The notes below the pieces were generated by a model that saw only the letters and a program-made list of their open reading frames with translations, was not told the origin of the DNA and made no database searches. From Ectothiorhodospira haloalkaliphila ATCC 51935 (GTDB lineage Bacteria > Pseudomonadota > Gammaproteobacteria > Ectothiorhodospirales > Ectothiorhodospiraceae), in assembly GCF_000633935.1 (NCBI RefSeq), contig NZ_KK214995.1, forward strand, positions 301,402 to 365,401: 64,000 nt of DNA, in the 5' to 3' direction. Position 1 is the first letter of the stretch. Each line of letters opens with the position of its first letter. The translations under genes and the position numbers were made by a program. Below are positions 15,386-23,844 of this stretch, in pieces.

Positions 15386-17260
15386 ATGCCCACTCCTCCC
15401 TCCATATCCCTCGCGCAACGCAAGTCCCCGGGACGTGGTCGGTGGCGTTATCGGCCCCTGGCGACGGGCGCGCTGACCATGGCCCTGGCGGTGGCGGGCT
15501 TCACCGGCGTGGACATGCTGGTGGAGCAGCGCCTGGAGGACCGCGCCCGGACCCAGGTCCTTGGTGAACTCTCCACCGTCCGGGCCCGTCTGGAGGGCGA
15601 ACTCAACGCCACCATCCATTTCACCATGGTGCTGGCCACCTACACAGGGATCCATCCCGACATCAGCGAGAGCGAATTCCGCCGGGTGGCAGCAGAGCTG
15701 TTTCGTCAGCGCAGCGACATGATACGCAACATCACTCTGGCCCCGGACAATGTCATCCGGTTCGTTTACCCGCAGGCGGGCAATGAGGCCGCCCTGGGGC
15801 TGGATCTGGAAAACCACCCGGAGCAGAGCGAGTCGGTTTATCGCATGATGCAGGCTGCGGATACGGTACTTGCCGGGCCGTGGGAGCTGGTTCAAGGCGG
15901 TACGGGGCTGATCATTCGCACCCCCGTGTACCTGAACTCGGATCGTGGCCGGCATGATCCCGAGGCCTACTGGGGTCTGACCAGCATTCCCATCGACATG
16001 GAGGCCATCTATGAGATCACGGGGCTCATCAATCTGCAGGATCGACTGGATATGGCCATTCGGGGGCGCGATGGTCTTGGCCCGGCGGGGGCCGTGTTCT
16101 TTGGCGACCCGGAACTCTTCAGCCGGGACAGTGTGCGCCAGGAGGTGATCATCAAGGGGGGGCGTTGGGAACTGGCCGCACTGCCCAGGGGGGGCTGGTC
16201 CGCCGCCACGGCCCGCCCCATGGCCTGGCATTTCACGGGCCTCACACTGGTGCTGATGGCCGGCGCCCTGGCCTGGCGCATGACCCAGCAATCCGATCGG
16301 GTGCGCGTTTCACAGGCACTGCATCAAAGCCTCAGCGAGCGCCTCAGGGCCACCATTGCGGCCATGCCTGACATCTGCTTCATTCTGGACTCCGAGGGCC
16401 GTTATCTGGAGGTCTTCGGTGGCCATGACCCCCAGATTTATCACACCAGCCACCAGGCCCTGCTGGGCCGGACACTGCATGAGGTCATGCCCCGGGACAA
16501 GGCGGATCTCTTCCTGGCGCGGATTCATGAGACCCTGCGCACCGGGCAGTTGCAATCCATCGAGTACGCCCTGTCGGTGGACGATGTGGAAGGCGTTGAA
16601 CCGGAAAGTGGACCTACGGGACCCCAGTGGTTCGAGGGCCGTATCACGCCCTTGGGAAAAGACGTCATGGGGCGTCCGGCGGTGATCTGGTTGTCGGTGA
16701 ACATCACGCAGCGCAAGAAGGCCCAGGACAGCATGCGCTTCATGGCTCTCCATGATGCATTGACCGGCCTGGCCAACCGTACTCTGCTCAGGGACCGCAT
16801 CATCCATGCCATTGCTCAGGCCCGGCGGGAGCATAGTCGCATTGCCGTCATGTACATCGACCTGGACGACTTCAAACCCATCAATGACAGCCTGGGGCAC
16901 GACGCCGGCGATACGGTGCTGTGCGAAGTGGCACAACGACTCAACGAATCCGTGAGGGATTCGGACACCGTGGCCCGGGTAGGCGGCGACGAATTCGTGA
17001 TCCTGCTGGAAAAACTACCGGACCCGGAACTGGCGGCGCGCATCGCCGAAAAGATACTGGAGGTGCTTGGCAGGCCCATCCACGCCAAGGGTCGCGCCTG
17101 CCAGGTGACCACCAGCATCGGAATCAGCCTGTATCCGGATGACGGCGAGACCTACGAATCCCTGTTGGGGGCGGCGGATCGGGCCCTTTACGAGGCCAAG
17201 TCTCAGGGCAAGGGCCGCTACTGGCAGACCGATTCCCGTCTCACAGACATCAGTTCCTGA
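15386..17260 (+). CDS. Membrane diguanylate cyclase with CHASE, PAS and GGDEF domains
   Basis: 624 residues from ATG 15386; a TTG at 15350 is possible and neither has a strong ribosome site. A membrane segment (about 25-45) leads to a periplasmic CHASE domain (about 60-270, with FTMVLATYTGIHPDISESEF), a second membrane segment near WHFTGLTLVLMAGALAW, a PAS domain and a GGDEF domain. The active site is RVGGDEF, and the inhibitory I-site RDSD lies five residues before it, so product feedback is expected. It should make c-di-GMP in response to a periplasmic signal. Its last 11 bases overlap the convergent ABC permease gene. CHASE ligands are often small hormone-like molecules; none can be named here. 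Confidence 0.92.
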   Translation: MPTPPSISLAQRKSPGRGRWRYRPLATGALTMALAVAGFTGVDMLVEQRLEDRARTQVLGELSTVRARLEGELNATIHFTMVLATYTGIHPDISESEFRRVAAELFRQRSDMIRNITLAPDNVIRFVYPQAGNEAALGLDLENHPEQSESVYRMMQAADTVLAGPWELVQGGTGLIIRTPVYLNSDRGRHDPEAYWGLTSIPIDMEAIYEITGLINLQDRLDMAIRGRDGLGPAGAVFFGDPELFSRDSVRQEVIIKGGRWELAALPRGGWSAATARPMAWHFTGLTLVLMAGALAWRMTQQSDRVRVSQALHQSLSERLRATIAAMPDICFILDSEGRYLEVFGGHDPQIYHTSHQALLGRTLHEVMPRDKADLFLARIHETLRTGQLQSIEYALSVDDVEGVEPESGPTGPQWFEGRITPLGKDVMGRPAVIWLSVNITQRKKAQDSMRFMALHDALTGLANRTLLRDRIIHAIAQARREHSRIAVMYIDLDDFKPINDSLGHDAGDTVLCEVAQRLNESVRDSDTVARVGGDEFVILLEKLPDPELAARIAEKILEVLGRPIHAKGRACQVTTSIGISLYPDDGETYESLLGAADRALYEAKSQGKGRYWQTDSRLTDISS

Positions 17261-18023
17261 TGCCCACACCCTTGTTCAGCAGGAACAGGGCCACGCCGTA
17301 CAGGAGCACCACAAAGCCGATGATGATGCCGTAGGAGGTCGCAAGGCCGATATCGGCCACCCCCAGAAAGCCGTAACGGAAGGCGTTCACCATGTACAGG
17401 ATCGGATTGAGCATGGAGGCCCCCTGCCAGAACTCCGGCAGCAGGGTGATGGAGTAGAACACGCCCCCCAGATAGGTCAAGGGTGTGAGAATGAAGGTGG
17501 GGACGATGGAGATGTCATCGAAGCTGCGGGCAAACACCCCGTTGATCAGCCCGGCCAGGGCGAACAGGGTGGCTGTGAGCAATACCACCGAGAGGGTGAT
17601 GGCCAGATTGTGGATGGAAAGCGGGCTGAAGATCATGGAGATCAGGGTCACCGCCACTCCCACCGCCAGGCCGCGGCATATGCCACCTGCAACGAAACCG
17701 AGGATGATCAGGTAATTGGGCACGGGTGAAACCAGCATCTCTTCCAGGTGACGCTGAAACTTTGCGCTGTAAAAAGAGGACACCACGTTCGAGTAGGAAT
17801 TGGTGATCACCGCCATCATGATCAACCCAGGGACAATGAAGTCCATATAACGGATGCCCTCCATCTCCCCGATGCGCGAACCGATCAAGCCTCCGAAGAT
17901 GATGAAGTACAGCCCCATGGTGATCACCGGGGGCAGGATGGTCTGAATCCAGATGCGGGAAAAACGCAGGACTTCCTTGGTCACGATGGTGCGCAGGGCC
18001 ACCCAATTGGCATAGCCTGACAT
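17250..18023 (-). CDS. ABC-2 type transporter permease (YadH-like)
   Basis: 257 residues with six hydrophobic segments and the ABC-2 permease pattern (ILPPVITMGLYFIIFGGLIG, FILTPLTYLGGVFYSITLLP, LNPILYMVNAFRYGFLG). Together with the ATPase encoded just upstream it forms an exporter of the YadG/YadH class, whose substrate is not established. The start ATG overlaps the ATPase stop as TAATG, so translation is coupled. The 3' end overlaps the convergent GGDEF gene. Confidence 0.9.
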   Translation of the reverse strand: MSGYANWVALRTIVTKEVLRFSRIWIQTILPPVITMGLYFIIFGGLIGSRIGEMEGIRYMDFIVPGLIMMAVITNSYSNVVSSFYSAKFQRHLEEMLVSPVPNYLIILGFVAGGICRGLAVGVAVTLISMIFSPLSIHNLAITLSVVLLTATLFALAGLINGVFARSFDDISIVPTFILTPLTYLGGVFYSITLLPEFWQGASMLNPILYMVNAFRYGFLGVADIGLATSYGIIIGFVVLLYGVALFLLNKGVGIRN

Positions 18024-18958
18024 TATGCGGTCACTCCCGTATTGCGGCTCTCGTCCACCATGTTCATGAAGAGTTGCTCCAGGCGATTGGTCTTGTTGCG
18101 CATGCTACGCACCTGAATGCCTTCCCGGTTCAGATCCACGAAGAGTTGGTTCAGGCTGACATCACGATCCACATCTGCCTCCAGGGTGAGTTCGTCCACC
18201 CAGCGCAGTCGATGCTGGGGCAGGGTGGGCAACTGCATCAGCGGCTGGCTCAGATCCAGGATGAAGGTTTCCGTGTTGAGTTGATTGAGCAGGCCCTTCA
18301 TGGTCGTGTTCTCGATGATGCGCCCGTGATCAATGATGCCGATGTTGCGGCACAGGCTCTCGGCCTCCTCCAGGTAGTGGGTGGTGAGGATGATGGTGCA
18401 GCCCTGCCGGTTGATCTCCCGCAAAAACGTCCACATGGAGCGGCGAATCTCGATATCCACCCCAGCGGTGGGTTCGTCCAGGATCAGCAACCTGGGTTCG
18501 TGCACCAGGGCACGGGCGATCATCAGTCGGCGTTTCATGCCTCCCGACAAAAGCCGCGCCATGCCCTTGCGCTTGTCCCACAGGCCCAGCTCCACCAGAT
18601 ATTTCTCGGCCCGCTTCCAGGCCTCCTTGCGGGGGATGCCGTAATATCCGGCCTGGTTGACGACAATCTCCTCCACCGGCTCGAACACGTTGAAATTGAA
18701 CTCCTGGGGCACCAGCCCCAGGCAACGCTTGGCGGCGTAGAGGTCCTTGTCCAGGTCGTGACCGAAGATGGAAACACTGCCCCCGGACTTGTTCACCAGG
18801 GAGGCCACGATACTGATGGTGGTGGATTTCCCGGCTCCATTGGGGCCAAGCAGGGCGTAGAAGTCGCCGGGCTCCACCTGCAGGTCAATGCCCTTGAGGG
18901 CCTCGAATCCGTTCTTGTAGGTCTTGGTCAGGTTCTGGATGGACAGGGCGTGGGGCAT
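18023..18958 (-). CDS. ABC transporter ATP-binding protein (YadG-like)
   Basis: 311 residues from ATG 18958, close to the usual length of YadG; a TTG at 18991 would add 11 residues. It has Walker A GPNGAGKST, signature LLSGGMKRRLMIARAL, Walker B LLILDEPTAGVD and the H-loop TTHYLEEAE. The approximately 80-residue C-terminal extension is typical of exporters of the ABC-2 class. The permease gene follows with a one-base overlap. The divergent neighbour is an M17 peptidase gene. Confidence 0.9.
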   Translation of the reverse strand: MPHALSIQNLTKTYKNGFEALKGIDLQVEPGDFYALLGPNGAGKSTTISIVASLVNKSGGSVSIFGHDLDKDLYAAKRCLGLVPQEFNFNVFEPVEEIVVNQAGYYGIPRKEAWKRAEKYLVELGLWDKRKGMARLLSGGMKRRLMIARALVHEPRLLILDEPTAGVDIEIRRSMWTFLREINRQGCTIILTTHYLEEAESLCRNIGIIDHGRIIENTTMKGLLNQLNTETFILDLSQPLMQLPTLPQHRLRWVDELTLEADVDRDVSLNQLFVDLNREGIQVRSMRNKTNRLEQLFMNMVDESRNTGVTA

Positions 18959-19069
18959 GGGCGATCCGTGATCCGCTCCGGAGATGGGCAAACCCGGAAT
19001 TCTAACAGATCCGTGCAGCCGGTTCGGGATGATAGATTACGGGGGTACACCCATCGAATCCGGATACCC

Positions 19070-20479
19070 ATGACCGACTGTTTCGAACGCGCCCCTGCCA
19101 CGCAGATGATCACCCTGATCCCCCTGGATGCCGCTCTTTTTGATCCATGGCTGGAACGACAGCCAGAACGAATGCGCAACTGGGTGAAGGCTGCCCGTTT
19201 CCAGCCCAAGGCCGGCCACCACCTGGCCTTACCGGAAACCGATGGTTGCGTTCGCAAGATGCTGGTGGGCGTCGATCCGGATGCCGCCAGCTGGGCCTTG
19301 GCGGATCTGCCCGGCAGGCTGGGGGAGGGGGTCTACACCCTGGAGTGTGACTGGTCGCCACAGCGCCTGGCCCAGGCAGCGGTGGGTTGGGGGCTGGGCA
19401 GCTACCGATTCGAGCGCTACCGCCCCAGCGACAAGCCCCATCCTCGGCTGAGCCTTACCCGGCTCACCGATGATCAGGCGCAGCGAGTCGAGCAAACCGT
19501 TGACGCCATCAGCCTGGTGCGGGACCTCATCAACACGCCGGCGGAGGACATGATGCCTGAGCACCTGGCCGAATCCGCCCAGCAACTGGGCGAGACCTTC
19601 GGTGCCACGGTACGGCAGGTGGTAGGGGATGCCCTGCTGGAGGAAAACTATCCCAGTATCCACCGAGTGGGACGGGCCAGTCACCACGCCCCCCGTGTGA
19701 TCGATTTGCAGTGGGGGGACGATGCCCACCCCCGGATCACCCTGGTGGGCAAGGGGGTGTGTTTCGATACCGGTGGGCTCGATATCAAGCCGAGCAATGG
19801 CATGCGTCTCATGAAAAAGGATATGGGCGGTGCTGCTCACGTGCTGGGCCTGGCGCATTTGATCATGGCGGCAGGCCTGCCGGTGCGCCTGCGGGTACTG
19901 ATTGGTGCCGTGGATAACGCCATCGATGGCAACGCCTTTCGCCCGGGGGACGTGATCACCACCCGCAAGGGCCTGACCGTGGAAGTGGACAACACCGATG
20001 CCGAGGGTCGTCTGGTGTTGTGTGATCTGCTCACCCGGGCCTGCGAGGAGAGCCCTTCACTGATCATTGATTTTGCCACCCTCACCGGGGCGGCGAGGGT
20101 GGCGGTCGGCACGGAGATCGCGGCTTTCTTCACGGATGCCCGTGAACTGGTCCACGGCCTGCATCGTCATGCAGAGATCCAGGAGGACCCTTGCTGGCGG
20201 CTCCCCCTGCATGAGCCCTACAGGGAGCTGCTGGAGAGTTCCGTGGCCGATCTGGCCAACAGCGGCAGTACCCCTTACGCGGGAGCCATTACCGCCGGGC
20301 TGTTCCTCAAGGCCTTCGTGCCCCGGACCCAGCCCTGGATCCATTTTGATGTGATGGCCTGGAACACACGTGCCCGTCCGGGGCGTCCCAAGGGGGGCGA
20401 GGCCCTGGGCGTGCGTGCGGTATTCGCCTGGCTGGAGGAGCGTTTCAGTACGCCCCAAGGTCCAGACTGCCAAGATTGA
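19070..20479 (+). CDS. Leucyl aminopeptidase family (M17) protein
   Basis: 469 residues from ATG 19070. It is a cytosolic di-zinc exopeptidase of family M17. The metal and substrate residues sit in LVGKGVCFDTGGLDIKPS, KKDMGGAAHVLG and the signature NTDAEGRL. The N-terminal domain is shorter and different from PepA, as in the many M17 proteins of proteobacteria without a close PepA relation. The frame is open for another kilobase upstream, but that part lies opposite the ABC ATPase and has no coding sense. The 3' end overlaps the convergent dehydrogenase gene by 35 bases. Confidence 0.9.
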   Translation: MTDCFERAPATQMITLIPLDAALFDPWLERQPERMRNWVKAARFQPKAGHHLALPETDGCVRKMLVGVDPDAASWALADLPGRLGEGVYTLECDWSPQRLAQAAVGWGLGSYRFERYRPSDKPHPRLSLTRLTDDQAQRVEQTVDAISLVRDLINTPAEDMMPEHLAESAQQLGETFGATVRQVVGDALLEENYPSIHRVGRASHHAPRVIDLQWGDDAHPRITLVGKGVCFDTGGLDIKPSNGMRLMKKDMGGAAHVLGLAHLIMAAGLPVRLRVLIGAVDNAIDGNAFRPGDVITTRKGLTVEVDNTDAEGRLVLCDLLTRACEESPSLIIDFATLTGAARVAVGTEIAAFFTDARELVHGLHRHAEIQEDPCWRLPLHEPYRELLESSVADLANSGSTPYAGAITAGLFLKAFVPRTQPWIHFDVMAWNTRARPGRPKGGEALGVRAVFAWLEERFSTPQGPDCQD

Positions 20480-21875
20480 TCCGGGTCACCGCCAGGGCGT
20501 AGGCGGCGGTGCGGTAATCCAGGTGCCGCCCGCCCTCGCGCCGGAACCGGGCGATCTCCTGGAACGCCACGCGCATGGCATCGTCCAGGCCGGATCGCAC
20601 CAGGTCCACTTCTTCGGCGCCACGGATGAGGTTCTCGCGCATCCATGCCGGGGTCTTTTCACCACTCATCATTTCCAGGGCAGAAACGATGTGCTCGCCC
20701 CGGGTCTCATCCAGGCGTCGCTGCAAACGCCCGAAGCGGATATGGGAGAGGTTACGGATCCACTCGAAGTATGAGACCACCACACCGCCGGCGTTGGCAT
20801 AGATGTCCGGCAGGATGACCGTGCCCTTGCCGCGCAGGATCTCGTCTGCCTCGTAGGTGATGGGCCCATTGGCGGCTTCGATGATCAAGGGAGCGCGGAT
20901 GCTCTCGGCATTGTCCTTGTGAATCACGCCCTCCAGGGCCGCCGGGATGAGCACGTCACAGTCTTCGGCCAGCACGCTTGCCCCTTTGTCCACGAACCGG
21001 GCATCGGGGTAGCCCAGCACCGTGCCGTGCTCATTCATGTAGCAACGCACTGCCTCCACCGACAGGCCCCGCTCGTCAATCAGGGCGCCCTCACGCTCGA
21101 TGATCCCGACGATGCGGGCGCCATCCTCCTCCTGCAGGAACTTGGCCGCGTGATAGCCCACATTGCCCAGGCCCTGCACGATGATGCGCTTGCCCTCCAG
21201 GGACCCCTGCAGGCCCGCCGCCTGCACCTCGGCGGGATGGCGGAAGAACTCCCTGAGGGCATACTGGATGCCACGCCCCGTGGCCTCCAGCCTTCCCGGC
21301 ATTCCGCCCAGGTCCACCGGCTTACCGGTCACGCAGCCCACGTAGTTGATGTCTTCCGGGTAGAGGTTCTTGTAAGTATCCAGAATCCATGCCATTTCCC
21401 GTTGCCCTGTACCCACATCGGGAGCCGGCACGTTGGTGGCCGGGCTGAGGAATCCGCGGCGGGCCAGTTCCCGGGCAAACCGCCGCGTGATGAGTTCCAT
21501 TTCATCCCGGTCGTACTGGGTGGGATCAATGCACAGCCCCCCCTTGGAGCCGCCAAAGGGCACATCCACGATGGCACATTTATAGGTCATCAGCGCCGCC
21601 AGGGCCTCGGTATCGTCCTGATCCACGGTGGGGGAAAAGCGCAGCCCCCCCTTGGCGGGAAGACGATGGGTGCTGTGCACGGCCCGCCAGCCGGTGAAGG
21701 TGCGAACCTCCCCGCGCAGCTTGATGGGAAAAGAGACCTGCAGGGTGGCGTTACAGGACTTGAGGGCACGATCAGCCCCGGGCTCCAGTTTCACTTCCTT
21801 GAGGGCCCGATCCAGCATGAGGGCCACGTTCTGCTGAAAACTCCCGGAGCGGGTGGCGGTCGGTTGATCGCTCAT
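20445..21875 (-). CDS. Glu/Leu/Phe/Val-type glutamate dehydrogenase
   Basis: 476 residues from ATG 21875, which has AGGAGG 5 bases upstream. It catalyses oxidative deamination of glutamate, or the reverse. Substrate-binding lysines lie in RLPAKGGLRFSP and VPFGGSKGGL, with APDVGTG and the Rossmann motif IVQGLGNVGYHAAKFL. A longer frame to 21953 adds 26 residues without homology. The gene lies on the same strand as cydABDC and the small cysteine protein, 95 bases after the latter. Coenzyme choice cannot be read with confidence. Confidence 0.92.
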   Translation of the reverse strand: MSDQPTATRSGSFQQNVALMLDRALKEVKLEPGADRALKSCNATLQVSFPIKLRGEVRTFTGWRAVHSTHRLPAKGGLRFSPTVDQDDTEALAALMTYKCAIVDVPFGGSKGGLCIDPTQYDRDEMELITRRFARELARRGFLSPATNVPAPDVGTGQREMAWILDTYKNLYPEDINYVGCVTGKPVDLGGMPGRLEATGRGIQYALREFFRHPAEVQAAGLQGSLEGKRIIVQGLGNVGYHAAKFLQEEDGARIVGIIEREGALIDERGLSVEAVRCYMNEHGTVLGYPDARFVDKGASVLAEDCDVLIPAALEGVIHKDNAESIRAPLIIEAANGPITYEADEILRGKGTVILPDIYANAGGVVVSYFEWIRNLSHIRFGRLQRRLDETRGEHIVSALEMMSGEKTPAWMRENLIRGAEEVDLVRSGLDDAMRVAFQEIARFRREGGRHLDYRTAAYALAVTRINLGSLDLGAY

Positions 21876-21970
21876 GACACCTCCTGGTTGACGGTTGCGG
21901 CGCTTTGGCCCGACGGTATCTCTGCGGGCACGCAAACCATCGTGAAAGGACATTCACGACGGCAGAGTGT

Positions 21971-22162
21971 TCAGGGGCGTGAAAGCTTCCGGCGCCGATC
22001 CTCGTCTGCCTTCTCCCTCAGGGCCCGGGCAGTGTTCTTCTCCGGATCGCTGAAGACAAAGCGTCCGGCGAGCACGCAGCCCTTCATGCCTGGCTCACAG
22101 GGGCGATCGTCCAGATGGCCGCACAGGCCCTTGCTTTCATGCGGGCAACCCCATCCACCCAT
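21971..22162 (-). CDS. Small conserved-looking cysteine-rich protein after cydC
   Basis: 63 residues from ATG 22162, with GAGGAG 6 bases before it, inside the end of cydC; the cydC stop lies 2 bases before. The N-terminal half has four cysteines: GGWGCPHESKGLCGH then RPCEPGMKGCVL, followed by AGRFVFSDPEKN and a charged tail. The cysteine spacing suggests a metal or Fe-S site. It has no membrane segment, so it is not CydX. I do not recognise a named family. Its tight coupling to cydC suggests a role tied to the oxidase or its cysteine/glutathione exporter. Confidence 0.75.
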   Translation of the reverse strand: MGGWGCPHESKGLCGHLDDRPCEPGMKGCVLAGRFVFSDPEKNTARALREKADEDRRRKLSRP

Positions 22163-22164
22163 GA

Positions 22165-23844
22165 TCAACTCCTCGGTTGCTGCGCCTGAAGCTGTCCCCG
22201 TTCCAGCCGGTAATGGCGATCCGCCATGGGGGCAGTGGCTTCCTCGTGGGCGATCACCAGTGCGGCCCGCTGGGCCAGCCAGGGGGCCATGCGTTCCCGA
22301 AGGCGGATAATGGTGGCCGGGTCCAGACCCCGAAAGGGCTCATCCAGGATCACCAGCGGCGGATCCCTCAGGATCAGCCGGGCCAGCGCCAGACGACGGG
22401 CCTGCCCTCCGGACAGCAGTGCCCCACCTTCACCCACCTGGGTGTCCAGACCCTGGCCCAGAGTCTGGACAAAGTCGTCCAGGCCGGCAATGAACAGCGC
22501 CTGATGCAATTGCTCTTCAGTGGCCTCGGGGCGGGCCAGGCGCAGATTATTGGCCATGGTGTCCGCAAACAGCACGGTCTCCTGGGTGAGGGCTCCCAGT
22601 TGGCTGTAGAGGTCCTGATAGCTCATGTCCTGCACCGGCACGCCGGCCACGCGGGCCTCACCCTCCTGAGGCGCCACCAGGCGCAGGGCCACACTGAGGA
22701 TGCTGGTCTTGCCGGCGCCGGAGGCCCCGGTGATCAGGACCGTCTCACCCGTGTTCACGTCCAGATCGATTCCCTGCAGCACCGGTGGCCCCTGTTCACC
22801 GTAGCGCAGCACCACCTGACGAAGTTGCAACCCTTCGCAAGAAGCTGGAGCAACCGGTGTTTTGGGTTCCTCCAGGGCAGGGCGAGTATTGGCCACATCC
22901 AGCAGGCGGCGGGCTGCGCTGCGGATCTGGCCCACGCGTTGATAGGCCCCGGGTAGCATGCCCAGGGCTTCGGAAAGCCCCAGTGTGGCGAGAATGACCA
23001 GCACCACGATGGGTGCGCCGGCCTGTCCTGTGGCCAACCAGCCGATCCCCAGCCATAGGGCCAGCCACACGGCCGCCAGACCCGCCAGCATCGCCAGGGC
23101 ATCCCCCAGGGCACCCCAGCGCGCCAGCCCACCCTCGGCATGGGCACGGTCAGATTCGGCCGATTCCAGTGCGCGCCGATGACGACCCAGGGCGCCGAAC
23201 ACCCGCAGCTCCGCCAGGCCCTGAACGCCCTCCACCGCCAGCTCACGCACGCGGGCGGCGGCCCGGGTGCGGCGCTCCCCGGCAGCCCGCCCCAGGGCCA
23301 GGGCCAGGGCCGGCAACACCAGGCCTGCAAAGGCCAGCAGGGCAATCACCCAGAGGGCGCTGAACGGGGCCAGCAGGCCGAACAATACTGCGCCCCCCAG
23401 CAGGGCCAGCACGGCTGTGAGAGTGGGTGTGATCACCCGCAGGAAGAGGCCGTCCAGGGTGTCGATGTCACCCACCAGTCGCTGCAGCAGATCAGCCGAG
23501 CGAAAACGGGCCAGGGTGCCCGGATCCAGAGGCGCCAGGCGACGGAAGATCCAGCTGCGCAGGTCGGCCAGATGGCGCAACACCGCCTCGTGGTTCACCA
23601 GACGCTCGGCATAGCGCCCCAGGGTGCGGGTAATGGCCAGGGCACGAATGCCGCCGGCGGGCCTGTAGACATCCAGCCCCAGAATGAGCCCGGCACCGGC
23701 CAGGGCCGATGCGGTGATGAACCAGCCGGAAAGGGCCAGCAGGCCCGTGGAGGCTGCCACCGTCAGTACAGCCAGCAGACCGCCAGCGGCAAACCAGGGC
23801 AGACGGGGCAGGGAGAGCTTGAGGAATGGCCAGAGGTCCTTCAT
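22165..23844 (-). CDS. cydC: Cysteine/glutathione ABC exporter subunit CydC
   Basis: 559 residues from ATG 23844, which overlaps the cydD stop as ATGA. An N-terminal six-helix ABC membrane domain is followed by an ATPase with Walker A ITGASGAGKTS, signature LLSGGQARRLALARL and Walker B LVILDEPFRGLD. CydDC exports cysteine and glutathione to the periplasm and is needed to assemble cytochrome bd. The upstream neighbours cydD, cydB and cydA complete the operon. The long frame continues further upstream only as the shadow of cydD. Confidence 0.93.
   Translation of the reverse strand: MKDLWPFLKLSLPRLPWFAAGGLLAVLTVAASTGLLALSGWFITASALAGAGLILGLDVYRPAGGIRALAITRTLGRYAERLVNHEAVLRHLADLRSWIFRRLAPLDPGTLARFRSADLLQRLVGDIDTLDGLFLRVITPTLTAVLALLGGAVLFGLLAPFSALWVIALLAFAGLVLPALALALGRAAGERRTRAAARVRELAVEGVQGLAELRVFGALGRHRRALESAESDRAHAEGGLARWGALGDALAMLAGLAAVWLALWLGIGWLATGQAGAPIVVLVILATLGLSEALGMLPGAYQRVGQIRSAARRLLDVANTRPALEEPKTPVAPASCEGLQLRQVVLRYGEQGPPVLQGIDLDVNTGETVLITGASGAGKTSILSVALRLVAPQEGEARVAGVPVQDMSYQDLYSQLGALTQETVLFADTMANNLRLARPEATEEQLHQALFIAGLDDFVQTLGQGLDTQVGEGGALLSGGQARRLALARLILRDPPLVILDEPFRGLDPATIIRLRERMAPWLAQRAALVIAHEEATAPMADRHYRLERGQLQAQQPRS

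Noticed and set aside
18074-19069. 332-codon upstream extension of the M17 peptidase
   Set aside because: It lies opposite the ABC ATPase and does not resemble any peptidase N-terminus; ATG 19070 gives the family length.
21971-22162. Small gene after cydC considered as cydX
   Set aside because: CydX is a 30-40 residue single-helix membrane peptide; this protein is soluble-looking and cysteine-rich.
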